NCBI GenBank assembly: GCA_020466095.1
Contig: CM035806.1
Span: 100,107,728 to 100,171,727 of the forward strand
Source: Chlorops oryzae
Lineage: Eukaryota; Arthropoda; Insecta; Diptera; Chloropidae
Direction of reading: 5' to 3'
Length of the DNA: 64,000 bases
The position numbers and the translations under genes were made by a program. Positions 1-9,860 of this stretch are shown one piece after another (position 1 is the first letter of the stretch; each line of letters starts with the position of its first letter). The notes under the pieces are model-generated. The model had not been told where the DNA came from, searched no databases, and saw nothing but the letters and a program-made list of their open reading frames with translations.

Positions 1-135
1 ACAAAATCCTTACTTATCAAGTTTATTTGGGCTCCAGTATCTCACATTGCCCTTATAGTAGCTGGTACTCCACTGTTCGTCAAAATTCTGACTTGTGCAG
101 TTGCAAGTAAGTTGTAATGTTAATCAGTTAGTTTG
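1..135 (-). pseudogene. Bel-Pao aspartic protease fragment (element A)
   Basis: Reading the minus strand into the window edge gives a frame that starts with residues LLATAQV and passes through a DTGAQ motif, the catalytic Asp-Thr-Gly of a Bel-Pao retrotransposon protease. An in-frame TGA at 42-44 sits immediately before the catalytic Asp, so the product is broken. It lies just downstream of the gag fragment at 234-1196 on the same strand, the normal gag-protease order. The rest of pol is outside the window. Confidence 0.6.
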
Positions 136-233
136 GTTTGAGGACATATTGAGGGTTTTAAACGCTTTCTTGGTGAAAAGGAGTTCTCAGCTGCACTAAC
201 CCCGAGGCTGGTTTTGCATATATGCTCTGATTG

Positions 234-1196
234 CTATTGATCATCCATCGATAGATCGTTGTCTGTGACCGCCATCACAGCTCTATTGAACGCAGGCGTA
301 GCACTACTGAATCCATTGTCAGCAAACGCCTTAGGACAAATAATACTATCATGGGCCTGTACACAGCGAGGACATTTGGGTTTAATGCAGTTTCTAGCTA
401 CATGTCCTCTACGAAGACAATTTTGACATAACCCAAGCGCTGTAATTCGTTGGATTCTCTTCTCGCGAGATCCTATGAGAGTAGTGTCAAGCATTCCTCG
501 AACCAAGGTGTAGTTTGTCTTTGGCCAAACTGGTAAATCAAACAGTGCTGAGCAGTGTGCTGCCATGTACAGATACTCATTATCAAATGATGAACACAAT
601 GTTTCCCATGCCTTTGTAAGGCTGTCCTCTCGCTGAGGCCAAAACACCAGCACTCTTGCAGTGCCATCTTTAACACAGCCCTGTTGTCGTCGTAACTTTT
701 GCAGGCTCGTAAAATGGGGATTCTGAATCACCTCTGCATTAAACACATTTCTGAATTGGATCCACTCGCTAGGATCGCCTCGAAAGATTGGCAATCGGTC
801 TACCAGTGGCAAATCAGCATATTGCATTTGCATCGCATTTGACTCACGGTAATTGCCCGCCCTAGGGGCGCCTAGCTCCAATCCGGCTATTTTTTGACGC
901 AAAGCCGATCGCACTTCTACATAGGTATCCTCGATATGTTCATAGGATGTTGTATGAGTTTCATGTGAAACCATGCCATGCGATTGTGCAAAATTCGTCA
1001 TAAATTTCTGCCAAGCCGCTGTTAGGATATCAAGACGCGTTTCCAAAATCTCCACCCTTACGTTTCCAGCACTGACTGAATTCAACCATTCGAACTGACG
1101 CTGAATCTGTTTTACTGCCCGATTAATGTCGTTTTGTATTCCTCCCATTATGTCACCGTGATCACACCCTGTAGTAATAGATTCCTCACCTTCCAA
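234..1196 (-). pseudogene. Bel-Pao gag, internally deleted (element A)
   Basis: The 320-residue ORF has the two landmarks of Bel-Pao gag. A DUF1759-type capsid region runs around residues 130-200 (LPIFRGDPSEW, then FDNEYLY), and a CCHC knuckle CQNCLRRGHVARNC follows near residue 258, with a second Cys-rich motif after it. The capsid segment runs almost directly into the knuckle, so a large middle part of a normal 450-700 residue gag is missing. In an intact element this protein packages the RNA in a cytoplasmic particle. The protease fragment follows at 1-135. The 5' leader may be the PBS-like sequence near 7515-7531, displaced by the Jockey and MITE insertions; that link is inferred. Confidence 0.75.
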
Positions 1197-1446
1197 ATTC
1201 GGTTCGTCTCTCTCAATATTAGCTGAAAATAATGGTAGCCTTTATTGTATCACTCCTTGGATAAAAGAGTCTAACAATAAGTTTTACAATCTTAATTCTA
1301 TTTTACATAATTACGTATCATTAAGCATATTTGGATCATACACTTATAATACGTAATATAATTTGTTCGCTGGCCTCGGGTAGGAAAAGCTGGGCATAAA
1401 TCTGCTGAAGGTTGAGCCAATTATGCATTTATCGATTGTTATTAAA

Positions 1447-1690
1447 TGAGGAAAACGTATGAAATGGCGGAATGCGTAAGAAATACGCCACGATCTTAAC
1501 GGATAATACGCGGTGGATTAGCTAGGATAAGCTTCTGCGATGGTGTGCGTAAGGAATACGCTTGAGTGAGAAAAAGTATGGATGAATGGAATGCGTAGGG
1601 AATACGCCACGATCTTAACGAGTAATACGCGGCAGATTAGCTAGGATAAGCTCCGGCGATGGCGTGCGTAAGGAATACGCATGAGCAGAG
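1447..1690 (-). repeat. Two 119-bp tandem repeats in the 3' UTR of Jockey copy 1
   Basis: The motif aatgcgtaagaaatacgcca at 1471 recurs with small changes at 1590, a 119-bp period. Each unit also holds cgatcttaacg, a taatacgcgg block and a ggataagct block. The array lies just downstream of the ORF2 stop, in the LINE 3' UTR. Confidence 0.75.
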
Positions 1691-1814
1691 GAAAACGCGA
1701 TATATATTAGATAGAAAAAGCACCGATGCTTTTTGTGCAAGGACTGTACTTTTAATTCACACGTGCTGAATTGTCGGCTGGGGCCCTTTCACACTGCTGG
1801 TCGATCTTTTCTTT

Positions 1815-4454
1815 TTAATCTCGAAACTGTGGTCGTATTATATATGCGAGTCTTACTGCAAGAGGATTCACGTGACTTTGCAATTTTTGGAAATATTTCT
1901 GTTTAATTTTGGTGAACTCTGATTTAACCATTTCTATGTTGAGCTCTCTATGAATATTTTCATTTGTAATAAACCAAGGCGCTCCTAAGATGGACCTTAG
2001 TAATTTAGATTGTGCTCTTTGCAGGATATCTATATTTGAAGCACTTGGATTACCATAGAGTTGTAAGCCGTAGGTCCAAATTGGTTTTATGATCTGATTG
2101 TATAAAAGAATTTTGTATTCCAGTTTGAGGGGAGAGCGATAGTTTATGAGCCAGTGCAGGCTGTTAGCCTTAAGTTTAATTTGAGTTCTTTTGGTCTCAA
2201 TGTGCTTTCGCCAAGTCAATCTTTTATCTAGGTGAATGCCAAGGTATGTTACCTCCTCCTTTTGGGGAATTCGGATATTGTTCAGAAATAGGTCTGGACA
2301 GACTTTTCGGTTGAGCGTAAATGTGACATGATGGCATTTTAACTCATTAATTTTAATACGCCACAAAGCCAGCCAGTTTTGAATTTTATTAAGATGAGTT
2401 TGAAGCTTGGAAGCTGATATTACTACATTTTTATGTCTACTTAAGATAGCTGTGTCATCAGCAAACGTTGATATTACGACCTGATTGTCGATAGGAATAT
2501 CTGCAGTAAATATGAGATAAAGAAAAGGCCCGGCTACACTACCTTGCGGTACTCCTGCGTTTATTTCAAAATCTTTGGTTGTAAACGAATTTCGTTTTAC
2601 TTGGAACTTTCTATTATCAAGGTAAGATTCGAAGACATCGTGAACATTTTGAGGAAGTAAGCGTCTAATTTTGTATTTAAGCCCGTCATGCCATACTTTG
2701 TCGAAAGCTTGTTGGACTTCTAAGAAAACAGCTGAGCAGTATTCGCGATGTTCGTATGCATTTCTTATTTCATTAGTAATACGATTAACTTGTTCGATAG
2801 TACTGTGTTTTTTTCTAAACCCAAACTGATGTGGGGGAATAATACTTTGCTCTTGGAGAAATGGTGTTAATTTGGATATCAGTAATTTTTCAAATAATTT
2901 AGAGAGACAAGGGAGAAAGCTAATAGGTCGATAAGATGAAACCTGAGTAGGATCAGGATCTTTTCCTGGCTTACGCACCATTTTTATAACCGACCTTTTC
3001 CATACATTTGGAAAATATCCGCGCTTTATTATAGCATTAAAAAGGACTGTTAAAAAAGTCACTGCTACCAAAGGTAAATTTTTGAGCATTACTGGGGTAA
3101 GAAAATCAAACCCAGGGGTTTTGTTGCATACTAATTCATTTTTTATGACATTGCAAATGTCTCTTGGAGTAATAGTAATGAAAATTCTTTGAGTGTTTTC
3201 GGGATGAGTTCGGATTATGTACCCTAAAGTACCCGGATTTGGTTGGAAAACTTTGCTAAGGTGCAATGCAAATGCAGAAGCTTTCTCTTCGTCGTTACGC
3301 GCCCAACTGCCATCTGGATTTCTAATAGGGGATTCACCCTCTACGGCGGTCTTGAGACGACTTGATGACCAGAAGACTGTTTGATATGTGCCTTTCGGAG
3401 AAAGGTTTTGAACAAAATTATGTTGTTGAATTTGTTTTTCTCTAACTAAAGCAGCTCTAAGCTTCTTTTCAGCTTCTTTTAGTTTATGTTTTGATGATGG
3501 CGATCGGGAATGTTGCCATTTGCGTCTACATCTTCTTTTTTCAGCGACTAGATTTTCAATTTCGACATTTGATGGATTTTTGCTTTCCCTATTGCTACTG
3601 ATAGGAGTAGAGCTCTCTGCTGCCGAAGTTAAAATAGAATTGAGTACTGTAACGGCATCATCAATGTGGTCATTGTTTGCAATCTTATAATTTGTATGAA
3701 TATGTGAACTTATATATTTTTTATACTTTAACCAATTGGTTCTTGAATTTGTTAGTCTGGAAGAAACCTGAACTTGTCTTTGAAGTTCATGTAGAAGGAA
3801 AACTATGGGTGAATGATCTGACGATAGATCGGACAATGAGCGTGTTGAGATATATTCCCTTTTAATGCCCTTTGTGATTCCGAAATCTAAAAGGTCAGGG
3901 ATTTTATTTGGGTCTGTCGGCCAGTAAGTAGGCTGTTTAAGGGAAGCAAAGTCCAGTCTATTATTTTTGTCAACAACTGCCCTGTACAATTGTTGTTCCT
4001 TTGGATTGCAAATACGGGAACCCCAAAACGTATGTTTCGCGTTGTAGTCCCCTGCTGCAAGAAACTGGTCTCCTAATGTTTTAAAGAAATCTAAGAACAT
4101 TCTTTCGCTGACACTGAATCGAGGTGGGCAGTAGACTGCCGATATAGCCAAGTTTTTACTTTTATATTGCACGCATATTGTTGTGGCCTGAATAAATTCT
4201 TTGTCGTAGGAACCTGAGAAAAAGTGCCGTATTCTATTTCGGATAAGGATACCGGTGCCTCCATGTGCCTTACCATCCGGATGGTTTGTTTTGTAAAATA
4301 TATACCCAGGAATTGAAAAGAAGTTCTTATTTGTTAGGTGGGTTTCGGAAAGAAGCATTACGTCAACTTCTTCGCGGTTAAGAAAATTTTGTAATTCTAG
4401 CTTGTGCTTGGTTAACCCGTTTGCGTTCCATGCACATATTTTTAAGATACTCAT
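1815..4454 (-). CDS. Jockey ORF2: AP endonuclease and reverse transcriptase
   Basis: The 879-residue protein would nick target DNA and prime reverse transcription of the element RNA. The N-terminal exonuclease/endonuclease/phosphatase domain (about residues 1-220) shows WNANGL, SETHL, GDYNAKH and SSDHSP. The RT domain (about 430-720) shows SYRPISFLPCLSKLF, HQFGFRKKHS, GVPQGS and FADDTAIL. The frame is open, but motif A reads FLEVQQAFDKV where copy 2 has FLDIAQAFDKV: the first catalytic Asp is Glu (codon 2718-2720), so polymerase activity is doubtful. The ATG overlaps the ancestral ORF1 stop as ATGA. It is about 60% alike to copy 2 by eye, so the two belong to different families of the same clade. 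Confidence 0.9.
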   Translation of the reverse strand: MSILKICAWNANGLTKHKLELQNFLNREEVDVMLLSETHLTNKNFFSIPGYIFYKTNHPDGKAHGGTGILIRNRIRHFFSGSYDKEFIQATTICVQYKSKNLAISAVYCPPRFSVSERMFLDFFKTLGDQFLAAGDYNAKHTFWGSRICNPKEQQLYRAVVDKNNRLDFASLKQPTYWPTDPNKIPDLLDFGITKGIKREYISTRSLSDLSSDHSPIVFLLHELQRQVQVSSRLTNSRTNWLKYKKYISSHIHTNYKIANNDHIDDAVTVLNSILTSAAESSTPISSNRESKNPSNVEIENLVAEKRRCRRKWQHSRSPSSKHKLKEAEKKLRAALVREKQIQQHNFVQNLSPKGTYQTVFWSSSRLKTAVEGESPIRNPDGSWARNDEEKASAFALHLSKVFQPNPGTLGYIIRTHPENTQRIFITITPRDICNVIKNELVCNKTPGFDFLTPVMLKNLPLVAVTFLTVLFNAIIKRGYFPNVWKRSVIKMVRKPGKDPDPTQVSSYRPISFLPCLSKLFEKLLISKLTPFLQEQSIIPPHQFGFRKKHSTIEQVNRITNEIRNAYEHREYCSAVFLEVQQAFDKVWHDGLKYKIRRLLPQNVHDVFESYLDNRKFQVKRNSFTTKDFEINAGVPQGSVAGPFLYLIFTADIPIDNQVVISTFADDTAILSRHKNVVISASKLQTHLNKIQNWLALWRIKINELKCHHVTFTLNRKVCPDLFLNNIRIPQKEEVTYLGIHLDKRLTWRKHIETKRTQIKLKANSLHWLINYRSPLKLEYKILLYNQIIKPIWTYGLQLYGNPSASNIDILQRAQSKLLRSILGAPWFITNENIHRELNIEMVKSEFTKIKQKYFQKLQSHVNPLAVRLAYIIRPQFRD

Positions 4455-6036
4455 ATTTTTGCCAAAAGAGCTGTCATTAATTGTGTTTGCATTTGCACAA
4501 TCCTGTCTATTGAGCTTTGCATTGATTGCATAAATTGGGACAAGCTTTGTGTTAGTGTGGAAATCATAATTTCTTATTTGCTAGCCAAATTTGTATGTTG
4601 TATTACTGTATTCGCGGGCTTTAATGCACTTGCATATGAAACTCCTGACATAACTGGATTAGAGGCAAAGTTTCGAGGAGCTGCTAAAGCAGACACAAGA
4701 ATATTTTTTGAAGGATTTCGCGCCGATTCTTTTCGAATGTTAATACGCTGCTTCAAGTCTTGGTAGACCAGGCAGCCCCTGTAATTTGCGGTATGGTTTC
4801 CTTGGCAATTACTGCATTTAACTAAGCTGCGATCGTTCTGCAGTTTTTTATTGCAAACGGAGCTATGATGAAGCTCTCCACATATAACGCACACAGTGCG
4901 TAATGTGCAATATGTTTTAGTGTGTCCAAACTCTTGGCAGTTAGTACATTGGACAGGCCCATTTCTTTTGTGTGGCTCTTCAACAGTAATTTTTCGATTT
5001 AATAAATATATCAAATTATAAATAGGATGAGTTTCATTTTTTTTAAGCTTCAGGTTGTCTGGTAAAAGATCAACTTTAAACATTGGCTGCGGAACTTTAG
5101 CTCTATTAATAATATTTATTACTGCCCTAGCATGGAAACCCTTTTCGCCAAGGGCGTTTTTAATATCGTTGGTATCAACGTCTGCTTCTATGCCTTTTAT
5201 CACTACAGCAATTCCTTTGCTGCTCTTTAATTGGTAGGTGTAAAAGTTATTATTTCGACTCTCTAAGTGTTTAACTACTTTGCGGTAATTTTCTTCCGTA
5301 TTTGTTTGAATTTTAGTTTCATGGATATTTCCTTTTGTCAACGGGACAATATGAAAGTTGTTTTTGCCTAAAAGTTGAGCTAAAATGGCAACAAGTGCGT
5401 TAGAGCTACGCTCATGTAAATAGATTGGTGGCGGTTTAAGTTCTTTCTTTGGCTGATTTTCGGATGAAGCTTCATCGGAGTTTTCAGCTAGTGGAGCAAA
5501 TCGGTTACCTAACAAGATTTTAGGAGGAGTTGATATGGTATCAATTTTATTGAGTTTAGCCCTAGCATCACCTTTTCCCGCCGGGTTTCTTTTTCTTTTC
5601 GTTATATTAACGTACCGATGCATGCCAATTAGCACCGCTTGCTGTTCATTTTGTTTTTTTCCCATATTATTTTGATTATTAATTGCATCTACAGCTGCTT
5701 TACCTGAATTAGTTGAGCTTTTTATTGAAGCACAAGGCATGTGAGAAGAAATTAGAGCTGCATCCGATATAACAGTTTGAACAGGGTTCACGGAGCAGTT
5801 TTTCTTTAGAGAGTTCAAATTGATTTCGCTGGAGGAGAAAGAACGTGGCCTCTGGAAATGGCTTTTCGCCACTGCGAAATGGTTATTTCCTGCGGACTGA
5901 TCGACAGTTTCGTTTCACTCAGGATGTGTTTGCTGGGTTGTTGTGGAACTTGATTTATGCCATGGTTTGTGTCATTGATAAGCTTTTCAGTAAGCTTTTG
6001 AGTAAGCTTTTGAGGTGAGCGATCGATTGGCATCAC
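4451..6036 (-). pseudogene. Jockey ORF1 (gag-like, zinc-knuckle protein), broken
   Basis: The main open stretch (4574-5872) has a PRE_C2HC-type region around residues 200-290 (HIVPLTKGN, QPMFKVDL, HPIYNLIYLLNRK) and three Cys/His knuckles: CTNCQEFGHTKTYC, CVICGELHHSSVC and CSNCQGNHTANYRGC. These are nucleic-acid-binding hallmarks of Jockey ORF1. A TAA at 4574-4576 stops it early. After that codon the same frame continues for about 40 residues to a TGA at 4451-4453, which overlaps the ORF2 ATG, as in copy 2. At the 5' end a separate ORF (5815-6036) appears to hold the original N-terminus in another frame, implying a frameshift near 5815-5870. Confidence 0.8.
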
Positions 6037-6532
6037 TCAATATTGATGATCAGCTGACAGCTGTCTCAGCTGCAGCAACCAGCCGTCTCTTTCTCTTGTT
6101 AACTATTTATGTGTATATGTATATACAAACACGAAATATACTTATCTTTGAGGAAAAAGAAATGTTAAATTTGAACTCCTGAATTGACTTTTTACGAGCG
6201 GAGGTCCCTGGAACCGACTCAGCAGCAACACGGATCGACTCTCGAGAAAAAGTGACAAATTCTGTGTCTTCTTATTGGTGTTTTACTTGTTTTACCAATT
6301 TAATTCTCTGAAGCGTTCAAAATCGCAACCGAACGCGGCGAAAACAGCTGAGCGACCATCGCCTTTAGCAAATAGCGTTCGAAAATTTATCAAAAAGTCG
6401 CTTAATAAAATCGCTCGATGAAGTACTCTAAAAATCGCTCAATGTTGCACAGTAAATTCGCTCAATAAAACACTCGGTACTTCGCTCAATTAAGTAACTC
6501 AATAAATCGCTAAAATTTTTTTTTTCACGAAT
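6037..6532. other. No gene seen; LINE 5' flank
   Basis: This stretch probably includes the 5' UTR of Jockey copy 1 and remnant host-element DNA. A loose repetition of cgctcaataaa-like words is visible at 6400-6510. No ORF or terminal repeat could be supported. Confidence 0.4.
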
Positions 6533-6536
6533 ATAG

Positions 6537-7140
6537 GGGGCAAAACACGTCAAGTGTACCACCGGCAAAATTTTTTCTCCTCGATTTGGATGAAACTTGG
6601 TACAGTTGTTAAGATGTAAGAGAACGATAAATGTGCAGAAAAAGAGTAAATTTGAATCACAGGTTGCCCAGATACAGGGTGTCAAAGTTTAGATTTTTGC
6701 TTCGAAGAACATATTTCATTGAATTACAATGGGGCTAAAATCGCCTCGCTTAAAAAATTTTTCGAATGTTTCTTAAAAAAATTTTTCTGAACTTTTCGAA
6801 AACAATACTTAAAAAATTTTTTGATAACTGTAAATGAAGAAAATTTGGCATTTTAGTTGTATTTCTTGATTTTCTAGGAGAGACGTCATATTTTTATTTT
6901 TAGTTTTTAATTTTGAAATAAAGCTTAGTTCTTCCCCTTTTAAATGATGCATAAATCAGAATGGGCGGACCATGATTAGTGCTCCAAATACACCTTTGAA
7001 GATGCCTACCTAGCATATTTCTCTCAATAACCACTTTTTTGCACATATAACTTACTCTTACATCTTAACAACTGTACCAGGTTTCATCCAAATCGGGGAG
7101 AAAAAATTTTGCCGGCGGTACACTTGACGTGTTTTGCCCC
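6537..7140. mobile_element. 604-bp MITE with about 105-bp terminal inverted repeats
   Basis: The left end begins ggggcaaaacacgtcaag and the right end is its reverse complement. The two arms match with only a few mismatches over roughly 105 bp (6537-6641 against about 7036-7140). The flanks carry an exact 4-bp duplication, atag, at 6533-6536 and 7141-7144. There is no coding capacity. I cannot assign a DNA-transposon superfamily from the termini. Confidence 0.85.
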
Positions 7141-7607
7141 ATAGTCGCTTACGCACATAAATAAAATTTGCTTATTTTTGCGAATCAAATTTCGTTTTGA
7201 ATTCGCACCTTTCTTTTAGACCATCAAATTACAGAGTATTTCCAAAATGCTCTCACAATTGCCTTAAGATTCTTACTCACGTAGCTTTATCAATTATCAA
7301 TTAATTAAAATTTCGCACGTTACCGTCAGAAGTTTCACCGTGTATCCCACTTTGATTCGCTCTTGTACTTTACTTGGAGGCGCCTTTTGCTGCTATTGGT
7401 GAAGTTACCTTGCGCTTGGACGCTCGCATTTTTTTTTAGGACAAAAAGGCTCTCTCTAAACGCACTGAGTGATCACAGCTTAGCAACCAATGTCTGCACT
7501 TAAACGAAGGATACGGCTCGAAGGACCAAAATGTTGCGCTCTTTCAGTGATCCTCAAAATATTTTAATTATTCTGTTCGGAAGTTTTTTTTATTAAATCA
7601 ATCAAAA
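7141..7607 (-). other. Bel-Pao-like leader with PBS-like sequence and gag-start remnant
   Basis: On the minus strand, the sequence ttttggtccttcgagcc lies at 7515-7531 just after a TG...CA-type end (gcgcaaca), the arrangement of an LTR end followed by a primer-binding site. About 90 bp further on, an ATG at 7427-7429 opens a short frame beginning MRASKRKVTSP that stops within 20 codons. This looks like a Bel-Pao 5' leader and truncated gag start, possibly of remnant A. The assignment is inference from position and resemblance. Confidence 0.4.
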
Positions 7608-8666
7608 TCACAACTTCAGTTTCCTTTTCATATTTTCCGCCTTCTTTATATGTTCAGTTTTCCTTTTCAAATCGGTGAACACCCTCCGGCCTTGGGACTC
7701 GATGCTCTCGATTCTCAATGGGTTCAATAGGTAGGACACACAACTTCTAAATAGGTCGAGATATCGAACTACTTCCCGTCCAAAGTGTAACATTCCGCAC
7801 CAGACCGTCTGGGCCCTTGTGCAATGCCGTAATGCGAGCCATTTTCCAAAACTGGGTGGGGTTTTTTCGTTTTTGATGACTACTAAATCGCCAATCTTCA
7901 GGTTTTGCCGGACCTTGCGCCATTTACGACGATGCTGAAGCTCGTGAAGATAGCTTTCGCTCCAGAGTTTCCAGAACCTTTGTGCGATTTGCTGCCGCGT
8001 CTGCCAATAACTTAAAAGATTTTCCGGCCGTTCGATTGGTACTTGCTCGCCCAATGCAGGCAACAACGCTTCGCCAATCAGCAGGTGTCCGGGAGTCAAA
8101 GGATTTAGATCTCGTGGATCAGCACTCGGTGCGCATACAGGGCGCGAATTCAGAATCGCTCCAATCTCTGCTATAAGTGTCTGAATTGTCTCGACTGTCA
8201 ATAAATGACTTCCCATAACGCGGCGCAAATGATGTTTAGCGGATTTTATGGCAGCTTTTCACAGACCTCCTTGATGTGGGGCCGATGGAGTGATGAAATG
8301 CCATTGCGTTTGACATTGTGCCAGTTGGTCCAAGAGATCCGACGCTCGCCATGACTGTAGCATTTGACTTAGCTCTCGCTCCGCCCCGACAAAGTTCGAC
8401 CCATTGTCGCTCCAAAGATGCTGGCAATGCCCGTAGCGCGAAGTAAAACGGATGAAGGCCATCAGAAATGCCGCAGTTGTCAAATCCGACACAAATTCCA
8501 AATGCACCGCCTTTGATACCATGCAAACAAATACCGCTATGTAGCCCCTTATCACCGTATTGCCTCGTCGTCGATCCGGTTTAACATGTACTGGACCTGC
8601 GTAGTCAACCCCCGCATGAAGGAAAGGGCGAGCGGGCCGTACACGGCATGAGGGAAGTTCGGCCAT
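7608..8666 (-). pseudogene. Bel-Pao integrase (element B)
   Basis: The integrase would insert the element cDNA. The core (8259-8666) shows HAGVDYAGP with the first catalytic Asp, WSDNGSNFVGA with the second, and PHQGGL just before the expected Glu region. A TGA at 8259-8261 replaces the Trp normally found there, and the frame then resumes. The C-terminal DUF5641-like part follows (LLIGEALLP, WKLWSESYLHELQHRRKW, GDLVVIKNE). Near 7855-7870 the true C-terminus moves to another frame (residues MARITALHKGPDGLVRNVTLW), so there is also a frameshift. It is unlikely to be functional. Confidence 0.85.
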
Positions 8667-8697
8667 AATTTGCTCACTCGTTTTGCCCTTGAGTCGT

Positions 8698-8898
8698 TCA
8701 CAGGTTAAACAATCCTAAATTAAAGTCCGTGCTAGCGATCGCACGCCAATGATCCAAAATTTTCGTTCGCGCCAGCAACCAAGCCAAGCGACTCCCCTTT
8801 GGTAATATAATTGGATTACATTGATCTCTAGATAGGTCGGCATTCTGTAGTCGTCCGTGCATACGAAGGATATTATTTTCAACGAAAGGTGTCAACAT
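8698..8898 (-). pseudogene. Bel-Pao pol linker between RNase H and integrase (element B)
   Basis: The residues GRLQNADLS and NPIILPKGSRL are the conserved segment that precedes the integrase zinc-binding region in Bel-Pao pol. The frame ends soon after, and the sequence to the right becomes repetitive. This is a fragment continuous in layout with the integrase at 7608-8666. Confidence 0.65.
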
Positions 8899-9860
8899 GT
8901 TAATTGAATTAGATAATCGAGAATTATCCTCTCACTCACTGTCCCTGTACTTTCGCTGCAACGATCGGATGTCTTCTTTGAGGTTTGACGGACTTCTTTG
9001 CGCATTTCATCTCCCAAATTTGCGGAAAAATTTTTCGGGTGAAGCTGGCCAACACGCCACTCGTTGTCGAATAAATGCAGGACCATGCCACCATAGACTT
9101 GATGAAACACCTTTTATTTTTGTTCAAAAAAATAAAAGTCAGAATTTGCCGAAAAATGAAGAAGGCACAGTTTGCCCGTTCCATTCGTTTGAAAAAATTA
9201 AAATCCGAACTTGCCTTTTATATTTTTTCGAAAAAATATAAAGCATTAGTTGCCTTTTATTTGTTACTTTTAAAATAAAAGTCAGATTTTAACTTTTTTT
9301 ACTGCTTAAAAAAATTAAAAGCAAATTAAAAAGATTCATTTTGCCTTTTTTCAGTAAAAGGCTTGAAATAAAAGGCATTCCCAAAATAGAAAGAGGGACG
9401 CTCAAGGATTTCAAAAATGCCAAAAACTTTCCTCTCCGACCATTCTTTCCCCTCGCCTTTTTCCTTCGTAAATTTCGAAATAACTTTTATTTTCAGTCCC
9501 TCATTATTATAAGTGTACAATTCACCCTCGTCGAGGAAGGTCAAGATAAGAAAAGTGGAACGTACCTTGATCTCGTCGGACTGTGTTGAGACGTCGGTTT
9601 CTCCTTCGGTGCGATGAGATGATAGGAGCACGATGATAGCGAGATTTGTGGGAACGTTCGTTTACGCGGCGCGTCTTCGCGTTTAGATATTTATAAAAAA
9701 AAAAGAAATTCAGTCTTCTTGCCGTTATTAGAATAGATATAGAAAAACACAATTATAAACTTATATGTTATACACTTCACTTCGGCTTCGTGCCGTATTT
9801 AGGTTTTGTAAAAAAAAATATATAATAATGCCTTTTGCTGAAATTAAATTGGATTTTCCC
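8899..9860. other. Degenerate AT-rich sequence, no gene
   Basis: The sequence around 9110-9370 repeats words such as ttgccttttat and aaataaaag(tc) in both orientations, suggesting decayed, partly palindromic repeat DNA. ORFs here are short, overlap on both strands and have no recognisable domain. Confidence 0.4.

Larger units (their letters stand above)
1380..6036 (-). mobile_element. Jockey-clade non-LTR retrotransposon, copy 1
   Basis: This is a two-ORF LINE on the minus strand: gag-like ORF1 (4451-6036, broken), then an endonuclease/reverse transcriptase ORF2 (1815-4454), then a 3' UTR with a 119-bp tandem repeat. The boundaries are approximate. I see no clear oligo(A) tail, and the 3' end is placed near 1380 only because the recognisable repeat UTR ends before there. 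It appears to have inserted into or beside Bel-Pao remnant A. Confidence 0.8.

Noticed and set aside
7532..7792. Possible 261-bp Bel-Pao LTR with tgtt...aaca ends
   Set aside because: The right-hand end (tgttacactttgg on the minus strand) falls inside integrase coding sequence (residues RNVTLW), so it is not an LTR start.
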